Source: Verrucomicrobiales bacterium (GTDB taxonomy: Bacteria; Verrucomicrobiota; Verrucomicrobiae; Limisphaerales; UBA9464). Taken from it: a DNA stretch of 7,372 bases. Shown piece by piece: positions 5,469 to 7,372 of this stretch (positions are counted from its first letter, which is position 1; each line of letters opens with the position of its first letter). The DNA lies in assembly GCA_005789375.1 (NCBI GenBank), contig SXXZ01000249.1:1-7372 (forward strand). The letters are read 5' to 3'. The translations under genes were made by a program, and so were the position numbers. The notes below the pieces were generated by a model. The model was not told where the DNA came from and did not search any database. It worked only from the letters and a program-made list of their open reading frames with translations.

Positions 5469-7372
5469 TCACTGGCGCGGTGCGGGGTTGGCTGGCGGGT
5501 TGGTAGAAGCCTTCGGCGGCATCGGGGTCGCCCTGTTGGTTGTTGTTCTGGGCATGATCCCATAGCGCTTCATAAGTTCCTGACTCATCATCGGCATCGG
5601 GGCCGTGGATGCTGATTCCGGCGAGGCGGCGTTGGTCGACGGCGTAGTGGGCCCCGGAGACGTTAGTCGGCCGTAGCGTCGGATGGACTCAAGGTTGATC
5701 GAGGGCTTTCCTTGGAAGTGCTTGTTGAAATCCTGCAGCAGCCATCCGGATTTCCGGCGTCGGATGAGGAAATCCACCAACTCTTCGGGTGACGGTCGGT
5801 TCGTGATGCCCAAAGGGCTCAGATACTCTGGGGTGAACTTGCCCTCTTGCTCGGCTTTGGTTGCGAATTGGATGAGTTCTTCGCGACTGGCTTTGAAAAG
5901 TCGAGGTTTGGCCGCGACCAGGGAATCTCGCTGGAAATCTTCCACGAAATTATGCTGCAGCCATCGGAATCCCCGGTGCCGTATGAGCGTATCCACCAAT
6001 GCCTCGGGGGACGGTCGGTTCGTGATCCCGAACTGGCTGAGATACTCTGGGGTCATCTTGCCCTCTCGCTCGGCTTGGGTAGCAAATTTGATGAACTCTT
6101 CGCGCCGGTAATTGAGAGATGCAAGCTGACTGTAGTAGCCCCGCATCCGGCCCAAGCCGACGAGCAGCAAGCCCCCCAGAAGCGAGGCCATCCACAGTCC
6201 TCCGCTAAGTCGTCCCCACTGGCGGGACACGGTGGGCCACCCCATCCGAAGGCGTTGGGCATTGACCCGCGCGGATCGAACCATGAACCCGATCCAGATC
6301 GTGCCGAGGATCATCGCTCCGGTTTCGGATATCTGATGGAGACTTCCCAGAGCTTGAAGCAAGGTGGGCGGTTTTTGATTCAGCAAGGCCGGATCCCTCA
6401 CACCGTCAACTCTCAATGGAAACTCCCACGGGTGGCCCCATTGGTCGTCGAGCATCACGCCCACACCCAGGATTGTTAGTGCGCCGACCGCCCAGAGGCT
6501 TGCCAACAGCATGGGCGTCAGTGCCACGGCCTTCATGCTGCTTTGGCTAACGGAGGAGGCGTAGAGGCTTGTTGCAAAGAGAGCGACCAAGGCTGCGGCA
6601 TACGCGGCGATGGGTTCCCAATCTGGCTGGCCAAAGGCGGTATCCAAGGCCTCGGCGTCGAAGCCCAACCAGACCAGGGCGGCCGGTAGAACCAGGCCCA
6701 GGGTCAGGGCCAATGCCGTAGCCACACCTACCTTGATCCTCCACTGGCGCTCCATCGGGATCGGCTGGGTCCATTGCCATTCCAAGGTGCCCAGTACCCG
6801 TTCCTCGGCGATGGAACCGGCCCCCGTGACGAGGAAGATGAAAACCCCAAGGATACCGGCGTAGAGCGTCACCGTGTAGGGATTGGACGCGGCCACTCCC
6901 AACTCGCTTTCAGGAGCCCACTTGCGAATGAGGAGGCTCAGCCCCCAGAACCCGATCAGGATGCCCGCGATCAGCCAGGGCACGACATGCAGGCGAAGCT
7001 CCTTGCGGATGAGTTGTGCGGTCGCGGGCTTTCCGAGCCACCTACGGCCGAGCCATCGATCCCAAGCCCCGGTGAGCGCATAGAGTCCGAGAGTCGAGGA
7101 TCCACCGGCTCCGCCCTCGCGCCATTCCAGTCGTTTAAACACCCGCCAGCCCGCCAGGGCCATCGCACCGAGGTAGATCGCGCCGCCGGCCCAGAGCACC
7201 TCTTGCTCCTCGCTGCTTCGATACAGAAGGTCCGGATAAACCCGGGCATGGTAAACATCCAGCAGGGTTTGGAGGATCAAGTAGAGGGCCATCGGCACCG
7301 TCAGGGTGAAGACGAAGCCCGCCAGGGTGCTGCGGCTGATCAAGGTGAAGAACGGGGCGGAGGCCAGGCCCA
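5469..7372 (-). CDS. ABC-2 type transporter permease, N-terminus outside the window
   Basis: The reading frame is open through the right edge, giving 633 residues. A TTG at 7341-7343 could be read as a start, but the frame continues upstream as GLASAPFFT before it, so the true N-terminus is probably beyond the window. Counting that TTG as residue 1, I see about nine membrane helices: near 8-28, 50-66, 120-139, 157-177, 205-227, 244-264, 272-296, 341-356 and 380-398. The segment GSIAEERVLGTLEWQWTQPI (177-196) is the cytoplasmic loop typical of ABC-2 permeases that contacts the ATPase. The protein should be the membrane part of an exporter; the ATP-binding partner is not in the window and the substrate is unknown. 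After the last helix comes a polar tail of about 225 residues with a duplicated 59-residue block (413-471 and 486-544) and a Pro/Thr/Ala-rich end (562-624). That tail is unusual for the family. Confidence 0.78.
   Translation of the reverse strand, partial: GLASAPFFTLISRSTLAGFVFTLTVPMALYLILQTLLDVYHARVYPDLLYRSSEEQEVLWAGGAIYLGAMALAGWRVFKRLEWREGGAGGSSTLGLYALTGAWDRWLGRRWLGKPATAQLIRKELRLHVVPWLIAGILIGFWGLSLLIRKWAPESELGVAASNPYTVTLYAGILGVFIFLVTGAGSIAEERVLGTLEWQWTQPIPMERQWRIKVGVATALALTLGLVLPAALVWLGFDAEALDTAFGQPDWEPIAAYAAALVALFATSLYASSVSQSSMKAVALTPMLLASLWAVGALTILGVGVMLDDQWGHPWEFPLRVDGVRDPALLNQKPPTLLQALGSLHQISETGAMILGTIWIGFMVRSARVNAQRLRMGWPTVSRQWGRLSGGLWMASLLGGLLLVGLGRMRGYYSQLASLNYRREEFIKFATQAEREGKMTPEYLSQFGITNRPSPEALVDTLIRHRGFRWLQHNFVEDFQRDSLVAAKPRLFKASREELIQFATKAEQEGKFTPEYLSPLGITNRPSPEELVDFLIRRRKSGWLLQDFNKHFQGKPSINLESIRRYGRLTSPGPTTPSTNAASPESASTAPMPMMSQELMKRYGIMPRTTTNRATPMPPKASTNPPANPAPRQ
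5712..6107 (-). repeat. Internal in-frame duplication of 219-bp period in the permease tail
   Basis: Two copies of a 59-residue block are encoded at 5931-6107 (first) and 5712-5888 (second), separated by 14 residues, with an exact period of 73 codons. By hand count 39 of 59 residues are identical with no gaps. The best conserved parts are EGKxTPEYLS and GITNRPSPE, followed by LVDxLIR. DNA similarity is also high in places, for example the shared string AGATACTCTGGGGT on the + strand at 5821 and 6040. The exact spacing and the moderate divergence indicate an old tandem duplication kept in frame by selection. Confidence 0.93.

Noticed and set aside
4727..5563. 278-residue minus-strand open frame opposite the FG-GAP gene
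   Set aside because: It is rich in Arg, Pro and His, as expected for the antisense of a GC-rich gene, and overlaps both the FG-GAP gene and the permease end; no recognisable domain.
5469..7343. Complete permease starting at the TTG at 7343
   Set aside because: The frame stays open through the window edge with sensible sequence upstream, so the TTG is more likely an internal leucine codon.

Overview
The window suggests a member of the PVC superphylum, most likely Verrucomicrobiota (Planctomycetota is the alternative). This rests on three gene types that I know mainly from those phyla: a DUF2231 membrane domain fused to a planctomycete-type cytochrome c domain, a one-chain fusion of the spore maturation proteins SpmA and SpmB, and a secreted FG-GAP/VCBS repeat protein. 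It is a call from gene content read by eye; no database search was possible.

Layout from left to right. Positions 2-190 hold the C-terminal end of a gene that enters from the left, probably a type I phosphodiesterase / alkaline phosphatase family protein. Positions 271-1194 (+) encode the DUF2231-cytochrome c protein. Facing it across 154 bp is a two-gene minus-strand unit: spmAB fusion (2671-3999) followed by a dicarboxylate/amino acid:cation symporter of the SDF family (1349-2587, start placed inside the longest open frame). A 253-bp divergent spacer (4000-4252) separates spmAB from the FG-GAP gene (4253-5458, +) and carries a tandem array of seven 18-20 bp units. The FG-GAP gene ends 10 bp from the end of a large minus-strand ABC-2 type permease (5469-7372) whose N-terminus lies beyond the right edge and whose C-terminal tail contains an in-frame 219-bp internal duplication.

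How the genes relate. Five of the six genes are membrane or exported proteins: electron transfer (cytochrome), solute uptake (symporter), putative nucleoside/solute permease-like SpmAB, an exported beta-propeller, and an ABC exporter subunit. Only spmAB and the symporter look co-transcribed; nothing shows that the rest form one pathway. None of the four complete genes has a clear Shine-Dalgarno sequence at normal spacing. I see no RNA gene, CRISPR array, transposase or phage gene.

The most unusual non-coding structure is the tandem array. A stray copy of its 10-base core lies about the same distance upstream of the symporter start, in the same orientation relative to the gene. The most unusual coding feature is the 73-residue duplication in the permease tail. 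I found no evidence for a complete new defence or mobile system here.
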